Source: Spirochaetia bacterium UBA5550
GTDB lineage: Bacteria > Spirochaetota > UBA4802 > UBA5550
Reading direction: 5' to 3'
DNA length: 11,924 bases
NCBI GenBank assembly: GCA_002425885.1
Contig: DINC01000165.1
Span: 1 to 11,924, forward strand
Shown piece by piece: positions 1 through 7,474 of the stretch (within the stretch, counting starts at the first letter, position 1; each line of letters starts with the position of its first letter). The translations under genes were made by a program, and so were the position numbers. The notes beneath the pieces were generated by a model, which saw only the letters and a list, made by a program, of their open reading frames with translations, ran no database searches and had not been told where the DNA came from.

Positions 1-108
1 GAAAAAGCTGATCAAATTGTCCGGGAACTTAAAGAGGCTCTTCAGCCGGTAAAGGATGAAATTGATCGATTAAACAGCAGAAAAAATATGCCGGGGCGAA
101 GGATTTAA
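1..108 (+). CDS. C-terminal end of an unidentified gene, cut by the window start
   Basis: Frame 1 is open from the first base to a TAA at 106-108 and encodes 35 residues, ending in NMPGRRI. The visible part is highly charged and looks helical: alternating acidic, basic and hydrophobic residues (EKADQIVRELKEALQPVKDE) fit an amphipathic or coiled-coil helix, followed by a short basic tail. I do not recognise the family; a tail this short is not diagnostic. It lies 80 bases upstream of the TetR-type regulator on the same strand, so co-transcription with that gene is possible. No hairpin followed by a T-run separates them. Confidence 0.6.
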   Translation, partial: EKADQIVRELKEALQPVKDEIDRLNSRKNMPGRRI

Positions 109-110
109 CC

Positions 111-137
111 TGTAATAATATTTTAATTAATTATACA
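111..137. promoter_or_regulatory. AT-rich quasi-palindrome upstream of the TetR-type gene, possible operator
   Basis: TGTAATAAT (111-119) is matched by ATTATACA (130-137), an inverted repeat apart from one unpaired base, centred near a perfect TTAATTAA at 123-130. TetR-family proteins commonly repress their own gene by binding palindromes of roughly this size just upstream. The sequence is almost entirely A and T, so chance symmetry is likely. A TATAAT at 165-170 could serve as a -10 box, but no convincing -35 lies 16-18 bases before it, and its start point would fall almost on the ribosome site. The operator call is inference. Confidence 0.22.
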
Positions 138-188
138 AATCGCCGCTGCGCTTCTAAACTTTTTTATAATATTCATGAGGTATGACAA

Positions 189-803
189 ATGCCACCTAAA
201 GGCGAAAAAAGAAAGCAGCAGATCATTGACACAGCAAAAGATATGTTTATAAATAAAGGATTTCAGAGCACCCATATCGGTCAGGTATGTGAGCATCTTG
301 ATATTGCACGGGGTACAGTCTACCAGTATTTCAGCAATAAAAAAGAGATCCTCTTCGCCATTCTGGACACAGTTGCAGAAAATATTGAAGATATTCTCGA
401 TCCGGATGATCTCGGCGATTTTCTGGATAAAAAACCTGAAATGGATATTATAGTTAAATTTGTTGATGACAGGATTGCTTCATGCCTCGCAGTGCTTTCA
501 AATGAACCTATTGTTATAAGGCTTATATACAGGGACATTATCGGGATAGATGAAGAGGTCTCTGACAAAGTATCTGTATTCCTTTCAAAAATTATTGAAA
601 TAATATCCAGAGAAATTGAAATACTCAGGGATAATAATATATTTAAAAAAGATGTTGCCCCCTCTATCGCTGCCTCAATGCTTGTGGGCGCAATCATGAT
701 GATCATATACCAGTACAGCAAAGACAAAAAAGACTACCTTGATAAATCTGTTACAAAGGCCATGGCAATTACATACCTTCATGGAGTATATGAGACGCTT
801 TGA
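189..803 (+). CDS. TetR/AcrR-family transcriptional regulator
   Basis: This 204-residue protein has the usual TetR-family length. The N-terminal DNA-binding domain occupies about residues 8-56. IIDTAKDMFINKGFQSTHIG (11-30) is followed by the recognition helix-turn-helix, with IARGTVYQYFSNKKEIL (39-55) being the family hallmark. The remaining residues (about 60-204) are helical and divergent, as expected for a ligand-binding and dimerisation domain; the ligand cannot be predicted. The start is ATG at 189 with GAGG at 177-180, 8 bases upstream; an earlier ATG at 182 runs into a stop after five codons. Its stop codon overlaps the TTG start of the HEAT-repeat gene (TTGA), so the two are probably one operon, and the downstream gene is the most likely target besides itself. 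The family is near certain; the physiological role is unknown. Confidence 0.93.
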   Translation: MPPKGEKRKQQIIDTAKDMFINKGFQSTHIGQVCEHLDIARGTVYQYFSNKKEILFAILDTVAENIEDILDPDDLGDFLDKKPEMDIIVKFVDDRIASCLAVLSNEPIVIRLIYRDIIGIDEEVSDKVSVFLSKIIEIISREIEILRDNNIFKKDVAPSIAASMLVGAIMMIIYQYSKDKKDYLDKSVTKAMAITYLHGVYETL

Positions 804-2116
804 TATACAGCTTTAAAAAAATAAAGATAACAGCGGCTCTTCTTATAATAATCTCCATGTCTTCATCTCTACAGGCCATGGAGCAGAAAGCAATTGTAAA
901 GTCTATACTGAAGGGTAAATCTCCCGATTACGAGACAGCTCTCGATTATACCAGGATCAACCTCCCCCCGTTTCTTCCAAAAGATCTCAAAGACGAATAC
1001 CTTGACGACGATGATGAGGATATCCGTGGAAGAATTATCGCAGCTCTTAAACTTTATCCGCCGGAACAGACAGCTCCCTTCTGGATTGAAATATTAAAAA
1101 AAACCGGAAGTACCCCCCTCGAAGTCAGTATTATCAGCCACCTGGGGAGGAACAAATACTTCACTCCTGTGATAGCAGAAAAACTCCTGGCGCCCATGAG
1201 CGAAGTCAGGGAGAGAGCAGCCATTGCACTTAAAGACTCCGGTGACGACAGGATCCTGCCTGTAATCCTTAACCTCTCAAAGAGCAGCAAACCGATAGAC
1301 AGGATATATCTTCTTGAGGCGCTAAAACATCTCTATGATATCCGTTTTCAGAAACTGGTCATAGCGTTCCTGAATGACGGCAATAAATCTGTACGTATTT
1401 ATGCGCTGCAATGCGCCACAGATAACAACATCAGAGAATCTATACCTGTGATCAAAAGACTTGTTACAAACGATGACAATGACGAGGTTAGAAAGCGCTC
1501 AATTGAATCCCTCGCTTATTTCAGGGATTCCGGATCCGGGTTCATCATTGCTTCAGTTCTGAAAGAGGGGAAGAAGGACCTCTCACTTACTGCCATAAGG
1601 GCGCTTAGAGATCTGAAATACAGCAGCGCAGCAGGCCCGATTTCTGAACTTCTGCTCAGTGAGAAAGACCGTGAGATTAAAGCTGCGGCAATTGATGCCT
1701 TAAGCGGATTCGGAAGAGCAGGGAACATTGACGGGCTGAGACAGATAATAACGAAAGATGAAGATCCTGTTATGAGGATAAAAGCTATAAACGCGCTGGG
1801 TGAAATAAGTGAAGAGCGGTACACCATTGAGTTATTAACAATCACCCTGTCAGACAGCGACTACAGAATCAGAGGTGAAGGATGCAGCGCACTGGGAAAG
1901 CTTAAAAAAAGCAGGCCGTCAGCGCTTCTCCTTAATCAGATCAGAGGAGACAGTTCCAGATATGTCAGGAGTGCTGCTCTTTATTCACTTGAGAAGATCA
2001 GGGACACAAAAGATATTGTACCGCTATTCGACATTTATTCTGAGGAGAGAGATCCCGTATTCAGGCACCTGCTGAAGGATTACCTCCGATCATCAGTCAT
2101 ACGGCTTACCCGTTAG
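800..2116 (+). CDS. Probable exported HEAT-repeat protein
   Basis: This 438-residue protein begins with a Sec-type signal: SFKKIKI, then a hydrophobic stretch (TAALLIIISM), then SSSLQA with likely cleavage after residue 26. The rest is an array of HEAT/PBS-lyase-like helical repeats about 31 residues apart. Clear units include DEDIRGRIIAALKLY (72-86), SEVRERAAIALKDSG (134-148), DEVRKRSIESLAYFRD (228-243), REIKAAAIDALSGFG (291-305), PVMRIKAINALGEIS (323-337), YRIRGEGCSALGKLK (355-369) and RYVRSAALYSLEKIRD (387-402). Such solenoids are usually protein-binding scaffolds; no catalytic domain is visible. The start is the TTG at 800: a TGA at 791-793 in the same frame blocks anything earlier, and the next ATG (858) would remove the signal. 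The only upstream purine-rich site is a poorly spaced GGAG (783-786), which suggests translation depends on ribosomes finishing the TetR gene. Its 3' end overlaps the convergent recD gene by 11 bases. The partner is unknown. Confidence 0.85.
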   Translation: MIYSFKKIKITAALLIIISMSSSLQAMEQKAIVKSILKGKSPDYETALDYTRINLPPFLPKDLKDEYLDDDDEDIRGRIIAALKLYPPEQTAPFWIEILKKTGSTPLEVSIISHLGRNKYFTPVIAEKLLAPMSEVRERAAIALKDSGDDRILPVILNLSKSSKPIDRIYLLEALKHLYDIRFQKLVIAFLNDGNKSVRIYALQCATDNNIRESIPVIKRLVTNDDNDEVRKRSIESLAYFRDSGSGFIIASVLKEGKKDLSLTAIRALRDLKYSSAAGPISELLLSEKDREIKAAAIDALSGFGRAGNIDGLRQIITKDEDPVMRIKAINALGEISEERYTIELLTITLSDSDYRIRGEGCSALGKLKKSRPSALLLNQIRGDSSRYVRSAALYSLEKIRDTKDIVPLFDIYSEERDPVFRHLLKDYLRSSVIRLTR

Positions 2117-3950
2117 CACCCCACAACCTCTCCCTGAGGCCCGTCATCCGCTTCATGGAATTTTCAACCATAGCAGCCACAGTATCCTCATCTGAGGCGA
2201 TTACCACTTTTTTCTTTCCCCGTGTCACTGCAGTGTATAGAAGTTCCCGTGTCATGAGCCTCTTCTCCACAGGAGGTAGAACCACAAGGACTTCACTGAA
2301 CTCCGAACCCTGGCTCTTGTGTATGGTCATGGCAAAAGCTGTTTCATGTTCCGGCATTCTTGAAGGATGGATATATACCTTTTCTCCGTCAGGTTTTTCA
2401 AACATTACCCTGAGTTCTCCATCCTTAAAACAGGTTACGCCGATATCTCCATTGAACAGAGAGAGAGTATAATCATTCCTGGTGACCATCACAGGCCGCC
2501 CTTCATAAAATTCATCTTCCGGTTTAATAATTCCCGCCTCTTCAAGTACACGCTCCGCCATAAGATTCAGTGCGGCAGCACCGACCGGGCCTCTCCTGGT
2601 GGCGGTAAGGATCGCGAAACCCCTGATAAATTCATAAACAGATTCATGACCGGGCCTCCCGTTTCTGCTGAAAGCACCTGATGCGGCTTTTCTGAAAGTA
2701 TCCTCAATGGAAATAACCGAAGAATCACCGGTAAGGGATATGTCGCTCTTTCCTCCATGAGTAAGGAGTTTTACCGCGCCCTCTGAATTGCCGCTGCGTA
2801 TCATGTCAGCAAGAAGGCCTATTCCGCTCTCTCCGCTGAACCTGTAGCTCTTCCGCAGAATGGTCATAGCCCCGGATAACGGAGCGTCGCCAGCTTCCAC
2901 CTTCGCGTCCCTGCTGAAAGCTTCACCGAGGAGTCTGCTACCTCTGCTGATAAACTCAGAGGTGTACCCGTGCAGCCTCCCCCTGTCGCATATATCACCG
3001 AAAACTGCTCCACCCTCAACAGATGAAAGCTGATCCCTGTCACCCAGTAGAATCACCCTTGCGCCGGGCTTCAGCGCTTCAAAAAACCTGAACATCAATG
3101 CAAGGTCAGCCATTGAACATTCATCAACAACAATCACGTCATACCGCAGCGGATTTTCCCTGTTATGCCTGAATTCCGGGGAGCCGCTTACTGAGCCGAG
3201 AAGTCTGTGGATGGTGTGTGTATCCCGCGGAATTGCTTCTTTTATCTTTTCACTGACAGGGAGATCTTCAAGTGACAATGTAACCGACTCCCGCAGACGC
3301 GCCGCTGCTTTACCCGTTGGGGCAGCAAGCGCTATCGATATACCGCCCCCCATAGTTTCAGCAAGGAGCGCCAGTATTTTTATTACAGTTGAAGTTTTGC
3401 CTGTGCCCGGGCCGCCGGATATTACCGAAAAACAGCTGATAAGCGCGCACCACGCGGCAACCCCCTGCCAGTCAGTTTCATCCGCATTATGAGGAAAAAG
3501 TTTCACAAACAGATCAGTTACACCGGGGGTAACCGCTTCCGGAGGGAGCGGGTGCGCCATACTTTTTACTGAATCAGCCAGCTGTTTTTCAAAAAAATGA
3601 TATTTCTGAAAATAGACCCTGTCATGTTCATCAAGAATGACAGGGAGCAGTTCACCCTCCGTTCCTGCAATCCCGCTGTTTTTCAAAACAGAAAGTATCT
3701 TCTTTCTATCAGGAATCATTATCTCATGAAGTAAATCAGCGGATTCAGTAAAATCTGAAAGGGGCCTCCCTGCTATTTGCGATATATCGAGGCACACATC
3801 ACCCTGCGCAAGCCTGTTGGAAAGCAGGAGTATCAGGAGGTATAGAACCTGATCGCTTTTATCAGCCTTGGCTGTGAGAAAATCAGCCAGATGTATATCA
3901 ATATCATTAAATATTGCTGAAGCTTTAATTTCATCTATGGTACGGTTCAT
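2106..3950 (-). CDS. recD: Exodeoxyribonuclease V alpha subunit RecD
   Basis: RecD is the fast 5'-to-3' superfamily 1B helicase of the RecBCD complex, which unwinds and degrades DNA from double-strand ends. The protein has 614 residues, close to the E. coli subunit. Motifs in order: Walker A GGPGTGKTST (179-188), motif Ia APTGKAAARL (210-219), Walker B VVDECSMAD (274-282), motif III LLGDRDQLSSVEGG (301-314), the arginine-bearing RKSYRF (366-371), VMVTRNDY (487-494), motif V MTIHKSQGSEF (541-551) and motif VI YTAVTRGKK (572-580). No motif is missing. The start ATG overlaps the recB stop (ATGA, 3947-3950), with GGAGG 7 bases upstream (plus-strand CCTCC at 3958-3962). Length and position after recB mark it as RecBCD-type RecD, not the stand-alone RecD2. 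The 3' end overlaps the convergent HEAT gene. Confidence 0.97.
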   Translation of the reverse strand: MNRTIDEIKASAIFNDIDIHLADFLTAKADKSDQVLYLLILLLSNRLAQGDVCLDISQIAGRPLSDFTESADLLHEIMIPDRKKILSVLKNSGIAGTEGELLPVILDEHDRVYFQKYHFFEKQLADSVKSMAHPLPPEAVTPGVTDLFVKLFPHNADETDWQGVAAWCALISCFSVISGGPGTGKTSTVIKILALLAETMGGGISIALAAPTGKAAARLRESVTLSLEDLPVSEKIKEAIPRDTHTIHRLLGSVSGSPEFRHNRENPLRYDVIVVDECSMADLALMFRFFEALKPGARVILLGDRDQLSSVEGGAVFGDICDRGRLHGYTSEFISRGSRLLGEAFSRDAKVEAGDAPLSGAMTILRKSYRFSGESGIGLLADMIRSGNSEGAVKLLTHGGKSDISLTGDSSVISIEDTFRKAASGAFSRNGRPGHESVYEFIRGFAILTATRRGPVGAAALNLMAERVLEEAGIIKPEDEFYEGRPVMVTRNDYTLSLFNGDIGVTCFKDGELRVMFEKPDGEKVYIHPSRMPEHETAFAMTIHKSQGSEFSEVLVVLPPVEKRLMTRELLYTAVTRGKKKVVIASDEDTVAAMVENSMKRMTGLRERLWGANG

Positions 3951-6900
3951 TGCTCGCCCTCCACGCTGAAAAATCTGTCCAGTATCTTAACTGTTACCTC
4001 ATCAGGGATTGTATGAAAAATACCGGGACTGTTATCACCCTCTCTCATCCCCCTTATAAAAAAATAATAGACTCCGCCGAAGTTCCTGCTGTAGCTGTAA
4101 TCCCCACCCATGCGGAGGGAGAGATACCTGTGCAGCGCCACAGAGTACAGATAATACTGCAGGTGATAGTTATGATGCAGCATCTCCTCCTCCATACGGG
4201 GGAGAGAGTAGTCTTCACTGCATGTGCCCAGGCTGTTGGACTTCCAGTCAGCAATATAATATTTCTCCCCTGCCCTGAACACAAGGTCTATAAAACCTTT
4301 CATCATGCCATGTATCACTGAATCGTCCCGTCCCGGACTGTTAAAAATCTCTTTTCCGTATAACGGCGCGCTGCTGAATATATTATGAAGCCCTGAAATA
4401 GAAAACTCCCCAAGCGGAAAATTGAATTCCATTTCACTGAGCCTGTTCTCCATACCGATATCTGAAAGTCTCAGACCATCATCGCCCGGAAGCTGAGCAT
4501 TTGCTACATTAAAAAACATCGCAGCCACATCATCGCACCAGGATTCTTCATACCCGTATTTACGCAGAAGAGAGAGGACAGTTCCTGAAACAGTTTCTTT
4601 ATCTTTTTCACGGAAATCAGTAGTTTCAAAAATTTCATGAAGGCACAGACCTGCTTTTGTACCACGGGGGAAGGCGAAAATTCCGCTTCCTGCATAAACA
4701 GATTTCCCAGCGAAACCGTCACTCTTCTCATCATGCATGGTCTTTGTTATGGAACTGTAGCTCTGCATACCCCATGCGCGTCTGATTTCCCCTGTGAATT
4801 TTCTCTGTTCAGTTAAATCCGTTTCAGACAGAGGTATGCTCTGCATCTTCCCGCCATCTCCCCTTATTATTGAAAAGGAGATATTCCCCCCTGAACCTGC
4901 TGCGAGATTTCTCAGTGACTCTGCGAAGAGAGCAAACTTCTCCTCAGTTTTCAGCTTTTCGGGGAGAGGCCCATTCAGCAGAAGATGGGCCGGAGCAGAC
5001 TTGAGAAAATCCCGTTTAACCATAAAGAGCACCCTGCATCTCGATTTGGCCCTGGTGAGTGCCACATACATGAGCCTGACATTCTCTGCAAGATCTTCAC
5101 GCCCCTTTATCTCCTTTACACTCTCTGTTACACTCTCCTTATCAAGGCAGAGCACAGGTGCAAAGTCAGATTCAGGATCATGATAGATTACAGTTTCTCC
5201 CGGAGGCTGCCAGGCATGGGTAAGATAGGGGCAGTAAACTATGGGATACTCAAGCCCCTTGCATGCGTGCATGGTAACAATCTCCACGGCATCACTATCT
5301 TTATCAAGGCGAATAGAGTACGCGTCACCCTCAGGGGGATCAGTCAGGGCATTCTCAAACCATGCCACAAGTTCATCCGGTGAGAAGCTGTTTTCAAACT
5401 GCACCATGTTGAGTATTTCAGCAAGATGATTTATATTGGCCAGAGCCCTCTCCCCCCTCATACGCCCCAGCACCCTCACTGTAATATTCTCATTTGCGAG
5501 AAGAAGGGTAAACATATCCATAAAACCGTTTGTAACCCACAACTCCCTGTAATCGTAAAATTTTTCAGTGAGCTCTGCAAGAGGCGCTGTTCCATCCTCT
5601 GAATCATCATTGAGCCTGTATATGTCTGCTGCGCTCATCCCAATTATTGATGTGGCAGCCGCGCTCTTTAACCTGCCGCTCCTGCCGGGCTCAGCCACAG
5701 CGGCAATTATCCGGCAGAGTTCAGAAGCCTCTTCAGTTGCAAGCACACTTTCATGTCCACGGGATACAGAGGGTATGCCGCATGCAGCCAGCGACTCCTG
5801 TACAGAGGCGGCATGGGAATGGCTCCGAACCAGCACCGCAATATCAGAGGGCTTCACACCTCTTCCGGAAGAAGTAAAGCTGCAGCTGCTGTCTGCAATT
5901 AATTCAGATATCTCCGAAGCAAGCTGCCTCAGGATAATACTGTCGTTATCATCATTCCCCCCCTGAACTGCCTGTATATCAGCAAGCCCTATATCCATCG
6001 CGGAGAGGGGCTTGCCATTTTTCACAAGATAATCACAGTGATCTTTTTTACCCGCTTCGACAGGGGTAAATTTTATCCTTTCAAATACAAAGGGGAGTTC
6101 AGCTCCGCTGAATACCCTGTTCACGCATTCGATGAGTTCAGGAGTTGACCTGTAATTATTCGCAAGCGTGTACCTTTTCTGCACCATTTCCGAAGCTTTA
6201 ATATAGGAAAAAATATCCGCCCCTCTGAACCTGTAGATCGCCTGTTTCGGATCGCCTATGAGAAAAAGAATACTCTCACCTTTGCCGAAAATCCCGCTGA
6301 AGATATCAAACTGAAGGTCATCGGTATCCTGAAACTCATCAATAAGCGCGGCGCTGTACCTGTTCCTCACGCTCTCAGCAAGTGCAGCGCCTCTCTCTCT
6401 TCTCAATGCGATCTGCACATCCTTTATGAGATCATCAAATCCCCGTCTCCCGAGCTCACCCTTAAGCGCGCCGCCAACGTTATCCATATAGCTGAACAGT
6501 TCTATTCTAAAATTGACAAGATATTCTCTGCACGCAGAGTAGTATTCCTCAGCAGCAGAAAATAAATCATCAGCTGCTTTAAAAAACGGTATATCCGGAG
6601 CACTGCGCCCCTTGTTGAGCGATGCCCCAATTTTCTCAGCAGTAAAAAATTCAAAGCCATCAGGGAGAGATAGAAACTCCCCCCCCGCAAGGTATGAATC
6701 AAGGTCCGCAGTCCTCTGCACCATAGAATTTCTGCGGTACTTATTGCCATTAAGTGAGCCGCTTTCAAATATAAATTCCTCAACAGACCTTCTCTCTTTT
6801 ACCCATAAGGGGGCGAGCTTTCTGTGCAGCTTCTCCACTTTTACGGCAAGCTTATTGATCATTTGAACAGAAATAGGTGTCGCATCCGGCACTGTTTTCA

Positions 6901-7474
6901 TACGTGGGGAGAGAGGCCTTTTTTTATACAGCACAAGCAGAGAAGCAGGCGATTCATGTTCAATAATATATTTTGCAGGATGTTCAGGAAGAGAATAGAT
7001 ATGTTTTCTCCAGAAATCAGCAGCAAGCCGTTCATGAATCAGATCATCCGTGGCTATATCTGAACTGAACAGCGAACCGCTTTCAAATGCATTATCAGCA
7101 AGCACCTGCTGGCAGAAGGAGTGGATCGTGTAAACCGATGCTTCATCAAAACTTTTCAGAGCGCCGCGGAGCCTCTGCGTAACAGACAGATCATTACTGT
7201 GTTTCTCCATTATTTCAGAAACAGTCTTTTCATCAGCCACGCCTGTTTCACAGAAACGGAGAGCATCAGCTATTACATTCCGTGTCCTGAGACGCAGCTC
7301 CATTGTTGCAGGGAGCGTAAATGTCACAACAAGAATCCTGTCAATCCTGAGGCTCCTCTCAACAATTAGCCGCAGGTAGATCATCGATATTGTAAATGTC
7401 TTCCCTGTGCCTGCGCTTGCCTCAATAAGATTAGTCCCTTCCAGGGGTGTTTTAACCGCGTTGAACTTCTCCAT
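3947..7474 (-). CDS. recB: Exodeoxyribonuclease V beta subunit RecB (helicase-nuclease)
   Basis: RecB is the 3'-to-5' superfamily 1A helicase and the only nuclease of RecBCD, and in E. coli it loads RecA after Chi. The protein has 1175 residues, the normal size. Helicase motifs: Walker A ASAGTGKT (19-26), motif II ALIDEFQDTD (376-385), motif III GDPKQAIYRFRGAD (407-420), motif IV NNYRST (439-444), motif V TMHACKGLEYP (734-744) and motif VI YVALTRAKSR (803-812). The C-terminal nuclease domain is complete: His946 in LHEIFE, Asp1063 in GFIDLVF, Asp1076 and Lys1078 in ADWKSN, and Gln1106/Tyr1110 in LQYYLY. E. coli has tyrosine where this protein has Trp1077; that position is not a metal ligand. 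The start ATG shares one base with the recC stop (TAATG), with GGAGG 7 bases upstream. An 8-G run codes for part of Ala263-Glu266. Confidence 0.98.
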   Translation of the reverse strand: MEKFNAVKTPLEGTNLIEASAGTGKTFTISMIYLRLIVERSLRIDRILVVTFTLPATMELRLRTRNVIADALRFCETGVADEKTVSEIMEKHSNDLSVTQRLRGALKSFDEASVYTIHSFCQQVLADNAFESGSLFSSDIATDDLIHERLAADFWRKHIYSLPEHPAKYIIEHESPASLLVLYKKRPLSPRMKTVPDATPISVQMINKLAVKVEKLHRKLAPLWVKERRSVEEFIFESGSLNGNKYRRNSMVQRTADLDSYLAGGEFLSLPDGFEFFTAEKIGASLNKGRSAPDIPFFKAADDLFSAAEEYYSACREYLVNFRIELFSYMDNVGGALKGELGRRGFDDLIKDVQIALRRERGAALAESVRNRYSAALIDEFQDTDDLQFDIFSGIFGKGESILFLIGDPKQAIYRFRGADIFSYIKASEMVQKRYTLANNYRSTPELIECVNRVFSGAELPFVFERIKFTPVEAGKKDHCDYLVKNGKPLSAMDIGLADIQAVQGGNDDNDSIILRQLASEISELIADSSCSFTSSGRGVKPSDIAVLVRSHSHAASVQESLAACGIPSVSRGHESVLATEEASELCRIIAAVAEPGRSGRLKSAAATSIIGMSAADIYRLNDDSEDGTAPLAELTEKFYDYRELWVTNGFMDMFTLLLANENITVRVLGRMRGERALANINHLAEILNMVQFENSFSPDELVAWFENALTDPPEGDAYSIRLDKDSDAVEIVTMHACKGLEYPIVYCPYLTHAWQPPGETVIYHDPESDFAPVLCLDKESVTESVKEIKGREDLAENVRLMYVALTRAKSRCRVLFMVKRDFLKSAPAHLLLNGPLPEKLKTEEKFALFAESLRNLAAGSGGNISFSIIRGDGGKMQSIPLSETDLTEQRKFTGEIRRAWGMQSYSSITKTMHDEKSDGFAGKSVYAGSGIFAFPRGTKAGLCLHEIFETTDFREKDKETVSGTVLSLLRKYGYEESWCDDVAAMFFNVANAQLPGDDGLRLSDIGMENRLSEMEFNFPLGEFSISGLHNIFSSAPLYGKEIFNSPGRDDSVIHGMMKGFIDLVFRAGEKYYIADWKSNSLGTCSEDYSLPRMEEEMLHHNYHLQYYLYSVALHRYLSLRMGGDYSYSRNFGGVYYFFIRGMREGDNSPGIFHTIPDEVTVKILDRFFSVEGEQ

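Noticed and set aside
320..727. Minus-strand open frame of 135 codons opposite the TetR-type gene
   Set aside because: It is rich in Ser and Ile, as expected from antisense reading, has no recognisable motifs, and lies entirely within a confident gene.
5568..5966. Plus-strand open frame of 132 codons opposite recB
   Set aside because: It is antisense to a conserved RecB region and has no motif or plausible ribosome site. The same holds for the other plus-strand frames inside recC, recB and recD.
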